Part shown: positions 1 to 10,099 of the stretch, in pieces
How positions within the stretch are numbered: position 1 is the stretch's first letter
How the letters are laid out: the number at the start of each line of letters is the position of its first letter
NCBI RefSeq assembly: GCF_000725545.1
Contig: NZ_JNZP01000030.1
Location: forward strand, 4,025-68,024
Direction of reading: 5' to 3'
Length of the DNA: 64,000 nt
From: Streptomyces exfoliatus
GTDB taxonomy: Bacteria; Actinomycetota; Actinomycetes; Streptomycetales; Streptomycetaceae
Notes under the pieces: model-generated
Databases searched by the model: none
Told to the model about the DNA's origin: nothing
Seen by the model: only the letters and a program-made list of their open reading frames with translations
Translations under genes and position numbers: made by a program

Positions 1-104
1 AGGGGAGTCGGAAGGGGTCGGGTACGGGGGGCAGGGGCAGGTGTGCGGTCATGTCGAGTCTCCTCGGGACGGTGGTGTCCTGCTGATCGCGGGTGATGCC
101 GGGG

Positions 105-1946
105 TTACGCCAGGGATGCCGGGCGGTCCCGGGCCGTCAGGTCCGCCTCGATCCGCTCGGCGCTGCGCAGGGCGAGCGCGGCCATCGTCAGGGTCGGGTT
201 GGAGGTGGCCACCGAGGGCATGCTTCCGCAGCCGACCGCGTAGAGGCCCGGGTGGTCCCAGCAGCGCTGCCAGGCGTCCACCACCGACGTGGCGGGCGAG
301 TCACCCATGATGTGGGTGCCGGCGGCGTGGCCGGCGCCGCGGTAGCCGTACGTGCGGCCGTGGTGCTCGAAGCGGCCCGGCCAGGCCGCCGCCGGCGAGT
401 AGTCCGTGTGGTCCTCGGCGCCGAGCATCGCGAAGATCTGGTCCGAGACCGCGCGGGCGGTCGCCATCCCCTTCTTCACGTGCTCGTCGAGGTCGTAGGT
501 GACGAGCGGAAGGGGAAGGCCCAGCGCGTCACGTTCGCTCGGATGGAGCGTGACCCGGTTCGCGGGATCGGCACCCTGCTCCATCTCGAACTGGAGGGTG
601 AACTGGCGGCGGATCCGGTCCCCTACCGCCTGCCTCAACTCCGCTCCGAAAAGGCCCCGCTCGGTGAGGAAGTAATCCACGTCCGTGCCGACGGGACCCT
701 TCGCCCAGATCCAGCCCCACGCCCCGAACTCGACGCGGAACGGCGCCCGTGACCGGCGGGCCGCGCCGGTGCGGAAGCCTTCGAGGCCGGAGACCGAGCC
801 CGGGCCGCGGTACGGCCCGGCGTCCTCGGGCAGCAGGCCCCAGGTCAGCAGCACCGGATGGTCCATCAGGTTGCGGCCCACCTGGCCGCTGCGGTCGGCG
901 AGCCCGGAGAGGAGCAGCAGCCGGGCGTTCTCCACGGCGTGTGCGGCGAGCACGACGACATCGGCGTGCGCGACCGACACGACTCCGTCGTACGAGCGGT
1001 ACTCCACGCCTGTGGCGCGTCCCCGCCCGTCGACGAGGACACGGCTCACCACGGACCGGTCCCGCAGCGTGACGGCCGTGCTCCAGCGGCCCTGGGTCTT
1101 GAGCGGGGTGTACTTCGCGTACGAGGGGCAGTGCGGGATGCAGCTCGCGTTGCCCACGCACCGGCTGTCCGGGTCCGGCCGCCCGTCCCGCCCGAGCGGA
1201 ACGTACCCCCGGCCGCCGTCGTACCGGGGGTCGGGGACGCCGTTGCGCGCGTGCGGCGTGCCGACCACCCGCAGCTCGACCTCGCTCAGGGCGACGGGGT
1301 CCTTGACGCTCCGCCCGTCGAGACGGGCGGCGAGGACGCTGTCCAGACGGGCGGCGGGCAGGGGCCGCATCGGGAACACGTAGCCGTCGGGAAAGGTCAG
1401 CCCGACGTGCTCGCGCTGTTCGTCGACGTCGGCCGCCACCCCCAACTCCGCTTCTGCCTCCGCGTAGTGGGGTTCCAGTTCGTCGTAGGTCAGCGGCCAA
1501 CGCCGGCCGTACCCGAGCGACTCGGTGTCGAAGTCCTCCGGGAGCATGCGCGGCGCGAGGCCGGTCCAGACGTTGCCGGTGCCGCCGTTGGCGCGGACGT
1601 ATCCGCTGGCGTACGGGAGCGGGCCGTCCTGCCGCAGGTGGCCGGACACCTGGAAGCCGGGACTCCCGTCCGTGCCGACGAGGTCCGTCACCTCCGGCCA
1701 CGCGGCCGCCGGATGGGTCCGGGAGGGGAAGGCCGGGATCTCGGCGGAGGGCGTTCGGGGTCCCGGGCGCGCGGCGGCGGCCGGTTCGCGGGCGTCGGGG
1801 TCCGCGGTGTCGGCCGGTTCGCGGGAGTCACGGCCCGCCGCGCCCGCCTCCAGGACCAGGACCCGCCGGCCGTGCCGGCCGAGCCGCTGCGCGACGATCG
1901 AGCCCGCGACGCCGGCGCCGACGACGACCACGTCGTACCGCGTCAC
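105..1946 (-). CDS. GMC-family FAD-dependent sugar/alcohol dehydrogenase, catalytic subunit
   Basis: A 613-residue flavoprotein. Seen: an N-terminal dinucleotide-binding GAGVAG motif at residues 10-15 followed by the acidic strand end LEAG, and a C-terminal GMC block with GTHIMGDSP and the SNPTLTMAALALR segment that supplies active-site His/Asn in this family. The central motif CVGNASCIPHC has the three-cysteine spacing of the 3Fe-4S site in bacterial FAD-dependent glucose dehydrogenases, so electrons probably leave through an iron-sulfur cluster. It should oxidise a sugar or alcohol; the substrate is not predictable. The start is the GTG at 1946, overlapping the small-subunit stop by 4 bases (GTGA), which implies translational coupling. 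A longer open frame to 2432 is only read-through in another frame over the small-subunit gene. No cytochrome c subunit is adjacent. Confidence 0.9.
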   Translation of the reverse strand: MTRYDVVVVGAGVAGSIVAQRLGRHGRRVLVLEAGAAGRDSREPADTADPDAREPAAAARPGPRTPSAEIPAFPSRTHPAAAWPEVTDLVGTDGSPGFQVSGHLRQDGPLPYASGYVRANGGTGNVWTGLAPRMLPEDFDTESLGYGRRWPLTYDELEPHYAEAEAELGVAADVDEQREHVGLTFPDGYVFPMRPLPAARLDSVLAARLDGRSVKDPVALSEVELRVVGTPHARNGVPDPRYDGGRGYVPLGRDGRPDPDSRCVGNASCIPHCPSYAKYTPLKTQGRWSTAVTLRDRSVVSRVLVDGRGRATGVEYRSYDGVVSVAHADVVVLAAHAVENARLLLLSGLADRSGQVGRNLMDHPVLLTWGLLPEDAGPYRGPGSVSGLEGFRTGAARRSRAPFRVEFGAWGWIWAKGPVGTDVDYFLTERGLFGAELRQAVGDRIRRQFTLQFEMEQGADPANRVTLHPSERDALGLPLPLVTYDLDEHVKKGMATARAVSDQIFAMLGAEDHTDYSPAAAWPGRFEHHGRTYGYRGAGHAAGTHIMGDSPATSVVDAWQRCWDHPGLYAVGCGSMPSVATSNPTLTMAALALRSAERIEADLTARDRPASLA

Positions 1947-2398
1947 CGGCCGCGCCCCCCGAGCCCTTCGCTGCCCGCGAGCCCGTCCAGCCCGTCGATT
2001 GCGTCGATTGCGTCGCCCGGCCCTGACCGGTCGCGGGCCACGGCCCAGCTTCCGTACCCTCCGGGATCCGTGGCCGGGGCCTTGAGGCCGGCCGCCTTCC
2101 ACACCAGTGCCTCGGCGTAGGCATGCGGAGACACCGTGATCGGAGGGGAGCCCGGCCAACTGCCCGTGTACCAGAGGTACGTCAGTTCCCGGGCAGCCTT
2201 CCTCAGCTCGTCGTCGAGGGTGTCGTCCGGTTCCCGCCGCTCCCGCAGCAGCCGTGCGAACCGCTCCGCGCCGAGCTGCTCCTCGGCGACCGACCGGTAC
2301 GTGTCGGTCAGGCCGGTGGCCTCCAGGGTCGCGCCGTCGAAGCCGGTCAGCCGTACCGACAGGGCGGTGAACTGATGTGTCTCGTCTGTGATGGGCAC
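1943..2398 (-). CDS. Small subunit of FAD-dependent sugar dehydrogenase (FAD-SLDH / gluconate dehydrogenase subunit 3-like)
   Basis: About 151 residues. The opening pattern FTALSVRLTGF and the later LWYTGSWPG block resemble the small subunits of membrane-bound sorbitol, gluconate and glucose dehydrogenases, which stabilise and help export the catalytic flavosubunit. It lies directly upstream of the GMC gene with a GTGA overlap, the usual gene pairing. The tail after about residue 130 is a low-complexity Asp/Gly run. Start uncertain: I prefer GTG 2398, which puts the conserved block near the N-terminus, but GTG 2443 in the same frame is possible and neither has a clear Shine-Dalgarno sequence. 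I see no obvious Tat signal. Confidence 0.75.
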   Translation of the reverse strand: MPITDETHQFTALSVRLTGFDGATLEATGLTDTYRSVAEEQLGAERFARLLRERREPDDTLDDELRKAARELTYLWYTGSWPGSPPITVSPHAYAEALVWKAAGLKAPATDPGGYGSWAVARDRSGPGDAIDAIDGLDGLAGSEGLGGRGR

Positions 2399-2505
2399 GC
2401 GGGCATCGGTGCCCGCGTGCCCGCCGGTCCATGCCCCGCGCACGCGGAAGGGCTTGATTCCGGCGCTGGGCCGCCCTACTGGTACATGCTCGCGGCGCCG
2501 AGAGG

Positions 2506-3201
2506 TCAGGCGCCGGTGGCGTTCGCGGCCTCTTCGATGAGGTCGACGACGGCCTGGGGCTGTGAGGCCAGTGAGGCGTGGGAGGCGTCGAGTTCGATGG
2601 TCTTGCGCGGGTTCATGCGCTGGGCCATGCGACGCCCGTTGTCGGGGTGGATCATGCGGTCCCGGGTGGAGACCTGGTACCAGACGGGCTCGTCGCGCCA
2701 GGCCGGCGCGGTGACGCTGTCGCCGAAGGTGGAGGGTCCTGGGCGAAGCTCTCGTGGAACTTGTCCTGTTTGACCCAGAGGTAGCCGTCGGAGTCGGGGG
2801 CGATGTTCTCGAAGGCGGTGGGTGGGTGTTCCTGGCTGATCCGGCCGGGGCTCTCGCCCGCGTCGGGCGCGAAGGCGGCGATGTGGACGAGGGCCTTCAC
2901 GTTCGGCAGGTCGCCTGCCTCGGTGATGGCGGCGCCGCCGTAGGAGTGGCCGACGAGGACGATGGGGCCGTCGCCCTAGCTGGAGCATCTTGCGGGTGCG
3001 CTCCGCGTCGTCGGCGAGCGAGGTGAGGAGGTTCTCGACGGCGCGGATCTTGTCGTAGCCACGCTTGTCGAGTTCGACGATGACCTTCGCCCAGTGGGCG
3101 GCTCCGACCCAGAAGCCGGGGACCGCGGCGGCGGCCAGGAGGGTGATCGGCTTTCCTCCCGGGTCGTCGAGCGCCGACGTACGCGTGCCTGATCGGCGCA
3201 T
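2506..3201 (-). pseudogene. Alpha/beta hydrolase disrupted by a +1/-1 frameshift pair
   Basis: Pieces of an esterase-like alpha/beta hydrolase are found in two frames. The N-terminal part (AVPGFWVGAAHW, then LLTSLADDAERTRKM) and the C-terminal part (STFGDSVTAPAWRDEPVW to the DASHASLASQP histidine region) share one frame. The middle, with the nucleophile elbow GHSYGG (about 2942-2959) and NVKALVHIAAFAPDAGES, is in another. One extra base near 2978 and one missing base near 2740 explain this. The first frame stays open across the gene, so a full-length product could be made, but with a scrambled centre and no catalytic serine. The oxyanion-strand HG is also PG here. Either genuine decay or local sequence error. 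The ATG at 3201 is a guess. Confidence 0.75.
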
Positions 3202-3224
3202 CGCGCCCCGACGTGTGCCGGCGC

Positions 3225-4921
3225 CTACCCGTGCGACCCGCGGTCCGCGTCTCCACCGTCCTCCGCGCGCGAGCGGGCGGAGAGGGCCGCGCGCCAGCCG
3301 CCGTACGCGGTGATCTCGCGGGCGTCCGACAGCGCCTCGGGCTCGCAGAGGAAGCCGGTCACGAAGGTTCCGTCGGCGAGTTCCACCGTGCCGAGGGTCA
3401 TCGGGCGGGGGAGGGCCGCCAGGAGCGCGCCGAGCCCCTCGACGGGCAGTCGCCACACCTCGGCCTCGATGGCGGCGCCGCCCTCGCGCGTCCGGACCAG
3501 ACCGGGTTTGGGAGGCGTCGTGTCCAGGGCGTACAACCGGTAGGCGGCCGCAGTCGTCGTGGCGCGTTCGAACCGGCCGCCCAGGGAGAGCAGTTGACCG
3601 TTCAGCGGTTGCCCGGAGAGGTGGGCGCCGACCACGGCGAGGGGCAGGGGCGCGGTGGTGAGCAGGCCGGCGACGCGGGCGAGCCGTTCGTCGGTGAACG
3701 CCGGGCCGATCAGCATGACGCCGAACGGCAGCCCGTTCACCTCGCCCGCGGGGACGGCGACCGCCGCCAGGTCGAACAGGTTCGTGGAGTTGGTGAAGCG
3801 CCCGAGCCGGGCGTTGGCGCCCAGCGGGTCGGCCGCGACCTCCGCGAGGGTCGGATGCCCGGGTGTCGTCGGGAGCAGCAGCGCGTCCGCGTCGCCCAGC
3901 GAAGCCATGGCCGTGGTGCGCAGGTGCGCGAGCCGCTCCTGGTCCGCGAAGAGCCGGTGGGCGGGGATGTCCCGTGCCCCGGAGATGATCCCGGCCACCG
4001 TGGGATCGAGGTCCGCCGTACCCGCGTGTGCGTCGACGAAGGCGCCCACGGCCGTGTGGCGCTCGGCGACGAACGCGCCCTCGTACAACAGGGCGGCTGC
4101 CTCGGTGAACGGCGCCAGGTCCACCGGCTGGAGTGCCGCGCCCGCGTCCGCGAGCCGGGCCGCCGCCGTGTCGAACGCCTCCGCCCAGCCCGCGTCCAGC
4201 TCGCCGAGCTGCTCGCGCGCGGGGACGGCGACGCGCCACGGGCCCGGGCGGCGCTGGTCCAGTGGGGGCAGCCCGCGCGCCGGTGGCACCGCCATGAAGG
4301 ACAGGGCGCGCTCGGCCTCAGGGAGCGTACGGGCGAAGACCGTGACGCAGTCCAGCGAGGCGCAGGCCGGGACGACGCCTTCCGTCGGGACCAGGCCGCG
4401 GGTCGGCTTGAGCCCGACGATGCCGTTGAAGGCCGCCGGGACCCGGCCCGAGCCCGCGGTGTCCGTGCCGAGGGCGAAGTCCACGATGCCGAGGGCGACC
4501 GCGACGGCCGAGCCGGAGGAGGAGCCGCCCGCGACGTACGCCGGGTCGACGGCGCCCCGGACCGCGCCGTACGGCTGCGCGTGCCGACCAGGCCGGTCGC
4601 GAACTGGTCGAGGTTCGTCGTGCCGAGCGCCACGGCGCCCGCCGCCCGCAGGCGCGCCACCGCAGGGGCGTCCGCCTCCGGCCGGTACGCGTACGAGGGG
4701 CAGCCCGCGGTGGTCGGGAGCCCGGCCACGTCGATGTTGCCCTTGACCGCGAACACCGTCCCGGCCAGCGGCAGCCGTTCGCCCGCGGCGGTGCGCGCGT
4801 CGACCGCGGCGGCGTCCGCCTCCGCGACCGCTCGGGGGCGCAGATCGATCCACACCTCCGGCCGGTCCACCCGCGCGATGCGGGCGTAGGCGGCCCGTAC
4901 CCGTTCCACCGCGGTGCTCAC
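3225..4921 (-). pseudogene. atzF: Allophanate hydrolase, frameshifted
   Basis: An amidase-signature enzyme that would hydrolyse allophanate to ammonia and CO2, the last step of the carboxylase route. Seen: catalytic Lys in [10 protein letters not shown] (about residue 60), cis-Ser region GGSSSGSAV (about 132-140), nucleophile Ser in GTDTAGSGR (about 158), and an AtzF-type C-terminal domain ending near [11 protein letters not shown]. The reading frame breaks near 4574: GTRS followed by PYGAVRGAV needs one more C, so a base is missing from a CCC run. Reconstructed length is about 565 codons. The GTG at 4921 overlaps the carboxylase stop (GTGA). With this indel the product stops being homologous after about 116 residues; a sequencing error is as likely as true inactivation, because codon quality and motifs after the break are intact. 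Confidence 0.85.
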
Positions 4922-7900
4922 GCCGCCACCTCCACGGCCGCGACGGGAGCGAGGACGACGAGTGCGGTGCCCGCCTCCACCTGGCTGCCCGGTTTGACCA
5001 GGACCTCCGCGACGATCCCGTCGGCGGGGGCCGGTACCGGCGCCTCCATCTTCATCGCCTCGAGGGCGACCAGCTGCTGACCGGCCGACACCCGGTCGCC
5101 TGCCTCGACGTTCACCTGCCAGACGCAGGCCGTGAACTCGGCCTCGACCAGTCGGCCGCCTTCGGGCACCTCGATGTCGGCGGCGGGCGGGGCGACCTCG
5201 GAGGCCGCCTCGGCGCGGGCGAACTCGCCGGCCGCCTCCCAGGCGTCGCGCTCGGCGCCGAAGGCCGTGCTCTGCCGGTCCCGGAAGGCCGCGATCGACG
5301 CGGCGTTCTCGGAGAGGAAGGCCTGGTACGCGGCGAGCGAGAAGGTGCCCTCCTCGGTCTTCGGTACGAAGCGGCCGGAGGTGATGTCTGCGCGCAGCTC
5401 CAGGAGTTCGTCGGCGCCGACCGGGTACCACCTGATCCGGTCGAAGAAGCGCATCAGCCACGGTCTGCCCGGCTCGAAGGCGCCGCGCTGCTGCCAGCCC
5501 GACCACACCTGCGTGGTGCGGCCGACGAACTGGTACCCGCCGGGGCCCTCCATGCCGTAGACGCACAGGTACGCCCCGCCGATGCCGACCGAGTTCTCCG
5601 CGGTCCAGGTGCGGGCCGGGTTGTACTTGGTCGTGACGAGCCGGTGCCGCGGGTCCAGGGGAGTGGCGACGGGCGCGCCCAGGTAGACGTCGCCCAGGCC
5701 CAGAACCAGGTACTCGGCGTCGAAGACCGTGCGGTACACGTCATCGGCGGTCTCCAGTCCGTTGACGCGACGGATGAACTCGATGTTCGACGGGCACCAC
5801 GGGGCGTCGTCGCGCACGCCCGCGACATAGCGGGCGATGGCCTCGCGGGTCGCCGGATCGTCCCAGGACAGCGGCAGGTGCACGATCCGGCTGGGCACCA
5901 CCAGCTCGTCGGTGGCGGGGAGCGTCTCCTCGATCCGCCGTACGGCGTCGAGGAGTTCGGGCTGCGGCAGCACGTCGGGATCCGTCCGGATCTGGAGCGA
6001 GCGGATGCCCGGGGTGAGATCGACGACCCCGGGGAGCCCGCGCTCGGCCAGGGCCTCCGCGAGGGCGTGGACGCGCATCCGCAGCGCCAGATCGAGCTGC
6101 ATGGGGCCGTACTCGACGAGGAGGTTGTCGTCGCCGCTGCGCCGGTACGTGACAGAGGGGCGGGCGGCGGTCTCCGCCAGGCCGCCGAGGATCCCGCCGT
6201 CGACGACGGCGTCGCGGTCGGCGCGCGGCACTGCGGCGGGTTCCTTCCGCAGGCGGGCGGCCGTCTCCGTCGTCACGGGCACGAACCGGACGGTGTCGCC
6301 GGGACGCAGCTGGCCCAGCTTCCAGCGCTGCCCCGTGACGACCGTCGCCGGGCAGACGAAGCCGCCGAGGGAGGGGCCGTCGGGGCCGAGGAGGACCGGC
6401 ATGTCGCCGGTGTAGTCGACGGCGCCGACGGAGTACGGCGTGTCGTGGATGTTGGACGGGTGAAGCCCCGCCTCGCCGCCGTCCGTCCTCGCCCAGCGCG
6501 GCTTGGGGCCGACCAGACGGACACCGGTCCGCGCCGAGTTGAAGTGCACCTTCCAGCCGGCGGCGTAGAAGTCGCGGATGTCGCCCTCGGTGAAGAACTC
6601 GGGCGCGGCATGCGGGCCTTCGACCGCGCCGACCCGCCACTCGCCCGTGAAGGCAGGGCGCGTGTCGACGGGGACGACGGAGGTCTCCGTACGTGCCTCG
6701 CCGCCGTGCAGGACGTCGCCCGCGCGCAGGGCCCGGCCGCCGTGGCCGCCGAACCGGCCCAGGGTGAAGGTGGCCGCGCTGCCCAGGAACTCCGGCACGT
6801 CCAGGCCGCCCGCGAACAGGACGTACGTGCGCAGGCCCCGTTCCTCGGGCGCGCCGACGGCGAGGGTCTGCCCGGATCCCACGGTGACCGGCTCCCACTG
6901 CGGCACGGGGCCGCCGTCGAGCGTCACGCGGGCCGGGGCGCCGGTGACGCAGACCGTCGTCGGACGGGTGAACCTCAGGGAGGGGCCCTGGAGGGTGCAC
7001 TCCAGGCCCGGCGCGCCCTCGTCGTTGCCGAGCGCGGTGTTGCCGAGCCGGAAGGACAGGTCGTCCATCGGCCCGCCCGGGGGTACACCGACCTGCCAGT
7101 AGCCGGTGCGTCCGGGCCAGTCCTGCACGGTGGTCAGGGTGCCCGGCGTGACGACCTCGATGCGCGGGGTCGGGTCGGTGAGGGTGGTGAGCGAGGCGGT
7201 GGAGTGGGCGGCGGCGCGGACGTCGGCGTCCCTGAGCGCGGTGCGTACGAGACCGAGGTTGGTCTCGATGCCGTCGACGCGGGTCGCGGCGAGCGCCGCG
7301 TCGAGCCGGTCGAGTGCCTCGGCACGGTCGGCGCCGTGCGCGACGACCTTGGCGAGCATCGGGTCGTAGGCGGTGGTGACCTCGGTGCCGGTCTCCACCC
7401 AGGTGTCCACCCGGACGCCGTCGGGGAAGGCGACGCGGGTCAGCAGGCCCGCGCTCGGGCGGTGGTCGCGGGACGGGTCCTCCGCGTAGACGCGCGCTTC
7501 GACGGCGTGGCCGGTGGGGGCGGGGGGCTCGGTGACGACCGCTGTGTCGCCCTGCGCGAGGCGCAGCATCCAGGCGACGAGGTCGACGCCGTAGATCGCC
7601 TCGGTGACCGGGTGCTCGACCTGAAGGCGGGTGTTGACCTCCAGGAAGTACGCCTCCTCACGGGCGGCGTCGTACACGAACTCGACGGTCCCGGCGGAGC
7701 GGTAGTCCACCGACGCGCACAGATCCCGTGCCGCCGTGGCGAGTTCGCGGCGGACCCGGTCCGGGAGGCCGGGAGCGGGGGCCTCCTCCAGGACCTTCTG
7801 GTTGCGGCGCTGGAGCGAGCAGTCGCGGTCGCCGAGGGTGACGACCTTGCCCAGCCCGTCGCCGAAGACCTGCACCTCGACGTGGCGGGCCCGCTCCACG

Positions 7901-8505
7901 AGGCGCTCCAGGAAGACGCCGGCGGAAGAGAAGGAGGCCGCGGCCACGCGCTGCACCCGCTCCCAGGCGTCGGCGAGGCCGGCCGCGTCGCGGCAGGCGC
8001 TCATGCCGATGCCGCCACCGCCGCCGGTCGCCTTGAGCATCACCGGATAGCCGATCTCCTCGGCCGCCGCCAGGGCCGCTGCCAGGTCGGGGAGGAGCCC
8101 GGTGCCGGGGGCGAGCGGCACACCGGCTGCCTCGGCGGCGGCCCGGGCGGTGTGTTTGGCGCCGAACAGCTCCAGCTGTGCGGGGGTGGGCCCGACGAAG
8201 ACGATGCCGGCGTCGGCGCAGCGGCGGGCGAAGCCGGCGTCCTCGGACAGGAAGCCGTAACCGGGGTGTATCGCGCCGGCGCCGGTGTCCCTGGCGGCTC
8301 GCAGGACCAGGTCGGCGTCGAGATACGACTCCTTGGCGGGTGCGGGGCCGAGCCGGACGGCCTCGTCGGCCAGCCGGACGTGCTCGGTGCCGCGGTCCGG
8401 ATCGGAGTACACCGCCACGGTGCGCAGGCCGAGCGCGCGGGCGGTGCGGATGACGCGGGCCGCGATCTCGCCGCGGTTGGCGACCAGCAGGGTGTCGAAC
8501 GTCAT
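4918..8505 (-). CDS. Biotin-dependent urea/guanidine carboxylase
   Basis: 1195 residues, the usual single-chain architecture: biotin carboxylase (about 1-450, ATP-grasp with the Gly-rich loop GGGGIGMS), carboxyltransferase halves of KipA/AHS2 type (about 460-790) and KipI/AHS1 type (about 800-1010), and a C-terminal biotinyl domain with EAMKMEAP, Lys1152 being the biotin site. It carboxylates urea to allophanate or, in operons with the two DUF1989 proteins as here, guanidine to carboxyguanidine (established for such operons by recent biochemistry). Which substrate applies depends on one carboxyltransferase-pocket residue that I cannot assign confidently; the nearby segment reads [12 protein letters not shown]. 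The ATG at 8505 overlaps the upstream stop (ATGA) and its own stop overlaps the allophanate hydrolase start, so four genes form one coupled operon. Confidence 0.95.
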   Translation of the reverse strand: MTFDTLLVANRGEIAARVIRTARALGLRTVAVYSDPDRGTEHVRLADEAVRLGPAPAKESYLDADLVLRAARDTGAGAIHPGYGFLSEDAGFARRCADAGIVFVGPTPAQLELFGAKHTARAAAEAAGVPLAPGTGLLPDLAAALAAAEEIGYPVMLKATGGGGGIGMSACRDAAGLADAWERVQRVAAASFSSAGVFLERLVERARHVEVQVFGDGLGKVVTLGDRDCSLQRRNQKVLEEAPAPGLPDRVRRELATAARDLCASVDYRSAGTVEFVYDAAREEAYFLEVNTRLQVEHPVTEAIYGVDLVAWMLRLAQGDTAVVTEPPAPTGHAVEARVYAEDPSRDHRPSAGLLTRVAFPDGVRVDTWVETGTEVTTAYDPMLAKVVAHGADRAEALDRLDAALAATRVDGIETNLGLVRTALRDADVRAAAHSTASLTTLTDPTPRIEVVTPGTLTTVQDWPGRTGYWQVGVPPGGPMDDLSFRLGNTALGNDEGAPGLECTLQGPSLRFTRPTTVCVTGAPARVTLDGGPVPQWEPVTVGSGQTLAVGAPEERGLRTYVLFAGGLDVPEFLGSAATFTLGRFGGHGGRALRAGDVLHGGEARTETSVVPVDTRPAFTGEWRVGAVEGPHAAPEFFTEGDIRDFYAAGWKVHFNSARTGVRLVGPKPRWARTDGGEAGLHPSNIHDTPYSVGAVDYTGDMPVLLGPDGPSLGGFVCPATVVTGQRWKLGQLRPGDTVRFVPVTTETAARLRKEPAAVPRADRDAVVDGGILGGLAETAARPSVTYRRSGDDNLLVEYGPMQLDLALRMRVHALAEALAERGLPGVVDLTPGIRSLQIRTDPDVLPQPELLDAVRRIEETLPATDELVVPSRIVHLPLSWDDPATREAIARYVAGVRDDAPWCPSNIEFIRRVNGLETADDVYRTVFDAEYLVLGLGDVYLGAPVATPLDPRHRLVTTKYNPARTWTAENSVGIGGAYLCVYGMEGPGGYQFVGRTTQVWSGWQQRGAFEPGRPWLMRFFDRIRWYPVGADELLELRADITSGRFVPKTEEGTFSLAAYQAFLSENAASIAAFRDRQSTAFGAERDAWEAAGEFARAEAASEVAPPAADIEVPEGGRLVEAEFTACVWQVNVEAGDRVSAGQQLVALEAMKMEAPVPAPADGIVAEVLVKPGSQVEAGTALVVLAPVAAVEVAA

Positions 8506-9212
8506 CGTGATCGGTCCTCGTCGCTCTCGTAGCCCTCGTCCGGCTCGGTGATCGGCCCGGTGATCGGCCCGGTCATCGGACCGGTGACGGGCTCGGTGAT
8601 CGTCATCCGCACGGCCGTGGGGTCGAATCCGTTGCAGGGGTTGTTGATCTGGGGGCAGTTGGACAGCAGGGCGAGGACGTCCGTCTCGGCGCGCAGGACG
8701 ACCTTCAGGCCCGGGGCGGAGATGCCGTCGACGATGCCGAGGGTGCCGTCCTGCTCCACCGGCACGTTCATGAACCAGTTGATGTTGGAGACCAGGTCAC
8801 GCTTGCCGAGCCCGTGCCGCGCGCCCTCGGCGAGGAAGTTCTCCACGCAGGCGTGCTGCGACCAGGTGTGGTGGCCGTAGCGGAGGGTGTTGGACTCCTT
8901 GGAGCAGGCGCCGCCGAGGGTGTCGTGCCGTCCGCAGGTGTCCTCGACGACCGTCATCAGCGGAGTGTGCTCGCAGGAGAGCAGCACCGAGCCGGTGGTC
9001 AGGAAGACGCCGCCCTGCGCCTGGACGGTGTCGGGGGTGCTGTAGCGCACGGAGGTGTCGTGCGCGTCGTAGAGGAGGAAGTCGGCGGCCTGGTTGCCGT
9101 ACAGGTCGGTGACGGTCAGCAGCTGGCCCTTGCGGACGATCCCGGACCAGGCGGCGCGGGCGGGGACGGTGTCGTCGGAGACGACGCGGCCCGGATGTGC
9201 GGCGGTGGTCAT
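8502..9212 (-). CDS. DUF1989 urea-carboxylase-associated protein 2 (carboxyguanidine deiminase subunit)
   Basis: 236 residues from the ATG at 9212, which overlaps the preceding stop (ATGA). DUF1989 motifs are visible: DLYGNQAADFLLYDA, EDTCGRHD and NCPQINNPCNGFDPT, with conserved Cys/His suited to metal binding. Proteins of this family were first called urea amidolyase-associated proteins and later shown to form a two-subunit carboxyguanidine deiminase (CgdAB) converting carboxyguanidine to allophanate. The partner subunit is encoded immediately upstream. Oddity: the last 35 or so residues are a tandem (I/M)TGP repeat and an acidic tail, absent from the catalytic fold. Which of the two is CgdA and which CgdB I do not assign. 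Confidence 0.9.
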   Translation of the reverse strand: MTTAAHPGRVVSDDTVPARAAWSGIVRKGQLLTVTDLYGNQAADFLLYDAHDTSVRYSTPDTVQAQGGVFLTTGSVLLSCEHTPLMTVVEDTCGRHDTLGGACSKESNTLRYGHHTWSQHACVENFLAEGARHGLGKRDLVSNINWFMNVPVEQDGTLGIVDGISAPGLKVVLRAETDVLALLSNCPQINNPCNGFDPTAVRMTITEPVTGPMTGPITGPITEPDEGYESDEDRSR

Positions 9213-10051
9213 GCGAGCCCCCGGGCGGTGAGGTGGTCGACGGTGTTGAGGAAGGCGCGGCGGGCTTCGGGGGTGGCGTTCCACAGGGCGTCGACCGGGG
9301 CGGTCGGGCGGGCCCGGTACGCCAGTACCTGGAGGGGTCCGCAGGTGTACTCCGGACGAGGGTCCAGGGGGTGCGGGACGTTGGCGACGAGGACGGTGAC
9401 GTCCTGTTCGGCGCGCAGCGTGACGGTCGTGCCGGGCCCCGCGGATCCGGTGAACCTCGTGGTGCCGTCGTCGGCGATCCGTACGCCCTGGAAGAAGGAG
9501 ACGGACGGGGGGAGGTCGCGCGGGGTGAGGCCGTTCTTGAGGGCGGCGAGCTTGAACAGTTCACGCCCCGCCGGCGAGGCGGACTGCGGGGTCCCGTCCC
9601 CGTACCGCGCGGTGTTGCGTACGAGGGTGGAGGTGCCGGTCAGCGCGTCGTGCCGGCCGGAGGTGTCCTCGACGACGGAGGCGAGGACCCGGCCCTGGTC
9701 GGAGAGGAGCAGGTGCCCCTCGCCGAGGTACGCGTTCCACAGCACCTTGACGGTGTCGGCGACGTTCAGCCGCTCCCAGGGGCGGCCGGCCGCGTGGAGG
9801 AGCAGATGGGCGCAGGCGTCGCCGGTGACGTCGGTAAGCCGCAGCTCGGTGCCGCGGGCGAGGACCTTGTGGGTGTAGCCGCCGCCCGCCACGGTCTCTG
9901 CCCACACGACGTCCTCGGCGGCGACGCCGACGGGCGGCGTCGGCCAGTCGCTCGCGGGGACGGTCGGCATGGCCTCGACCTCACCGCCCTCCTGGGCGCG
10001 GGCGTGGTCGCGCGCGCCGTACGCCGACGCGGTCGCTGACGGTGTCGCCAT
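9209..10051 (-). CDS. DUF1989 urea-carboxylase-associated protein 1 (carboxyguanidine deiminase subunit)
   Basis: 280 residues, first gene of the operon. The DUF1989 fold is recognisable from LTDVTGDACAHLLLHA, LLLSDQGRVLASVVEDTSGRHD and NVPHPLDPRPEYTCGP. It is paralogous to the next gene (both carry EDT-GRHD), as expected for the two subunits of carboxyguanidine deiminase. The start ATG 10051 has a strong Shine-Dalgarno GGAGGT eight bases upstream. A 22-bp perfect palindrome lies 27 bases before the start, between it and the divergent TetR gene, so TetR control is likely. The N-terminal 30 residues look like a variable extension. Confidence 0.9.
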   Translation of the reverse strand: MATPSATASAYGARDHARAQEGGEVEAMPTVPASDWPTPPVGVAAEDVVWAETVAGGGYTHKVLARGTELRLTDVTGDACAHLLLHAAGRPWERLNVADTVKVLWNAYLGEGHLLLSDQGRVLASVVEDTSGRHDALTGTSTLVRNTARYGDGTPQSASPAGRELFKLAALKNGLTPRDLPPSVSFFQGVRIADDGTTRFTGSAGPGTTVTLRAEQDVTVLVANVPHPLDPRPEYTCGPLQVLAYRARPTAPVDALWNATPEARRAFLNTVDHLTARGLA

Positions 10052-10077
10052 GGATCAACCTCCGGTCCGGATCCCTG

Positions 10078-10099
10078 ATTTCTGTCGCTCGACAGAAAT
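10078..10099. promoter_or_regulatory. TetR operator of the carboxylase operon (22-bp palindrome)
   Basis: A perfect inverted repeat: arms ATTTCTGTCG and CGACAGAAAT around a central CT. It sits between the divergent starts of the DUF1989 operon (10051, minus) and the TetR gene (10211, plus), so one bound repressor could shut both. Nearly the same sequence recurs before the permease gene at 12485. Confidence 0.85.

Noticed and set aside
1..104. Left edge of the window
   Set aside because: Open frames here are short GC-rich shadows; I see no gene, terminator or repeat that I can support.
2506..4239. A 577-codon open frame on the minus strand
   Set aside because: It is read-through: Arg/Pro-rich shadow over the allophanate hydrolase gene, joined to the broken alpha/beta hydrolase.
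5644..8532. A 962-codon plus-strand frame opposite the carboxylase
   Set aside because: Exact antisense of a well-conserved enzyme, no ribosome-binding site, no recognisable domain.
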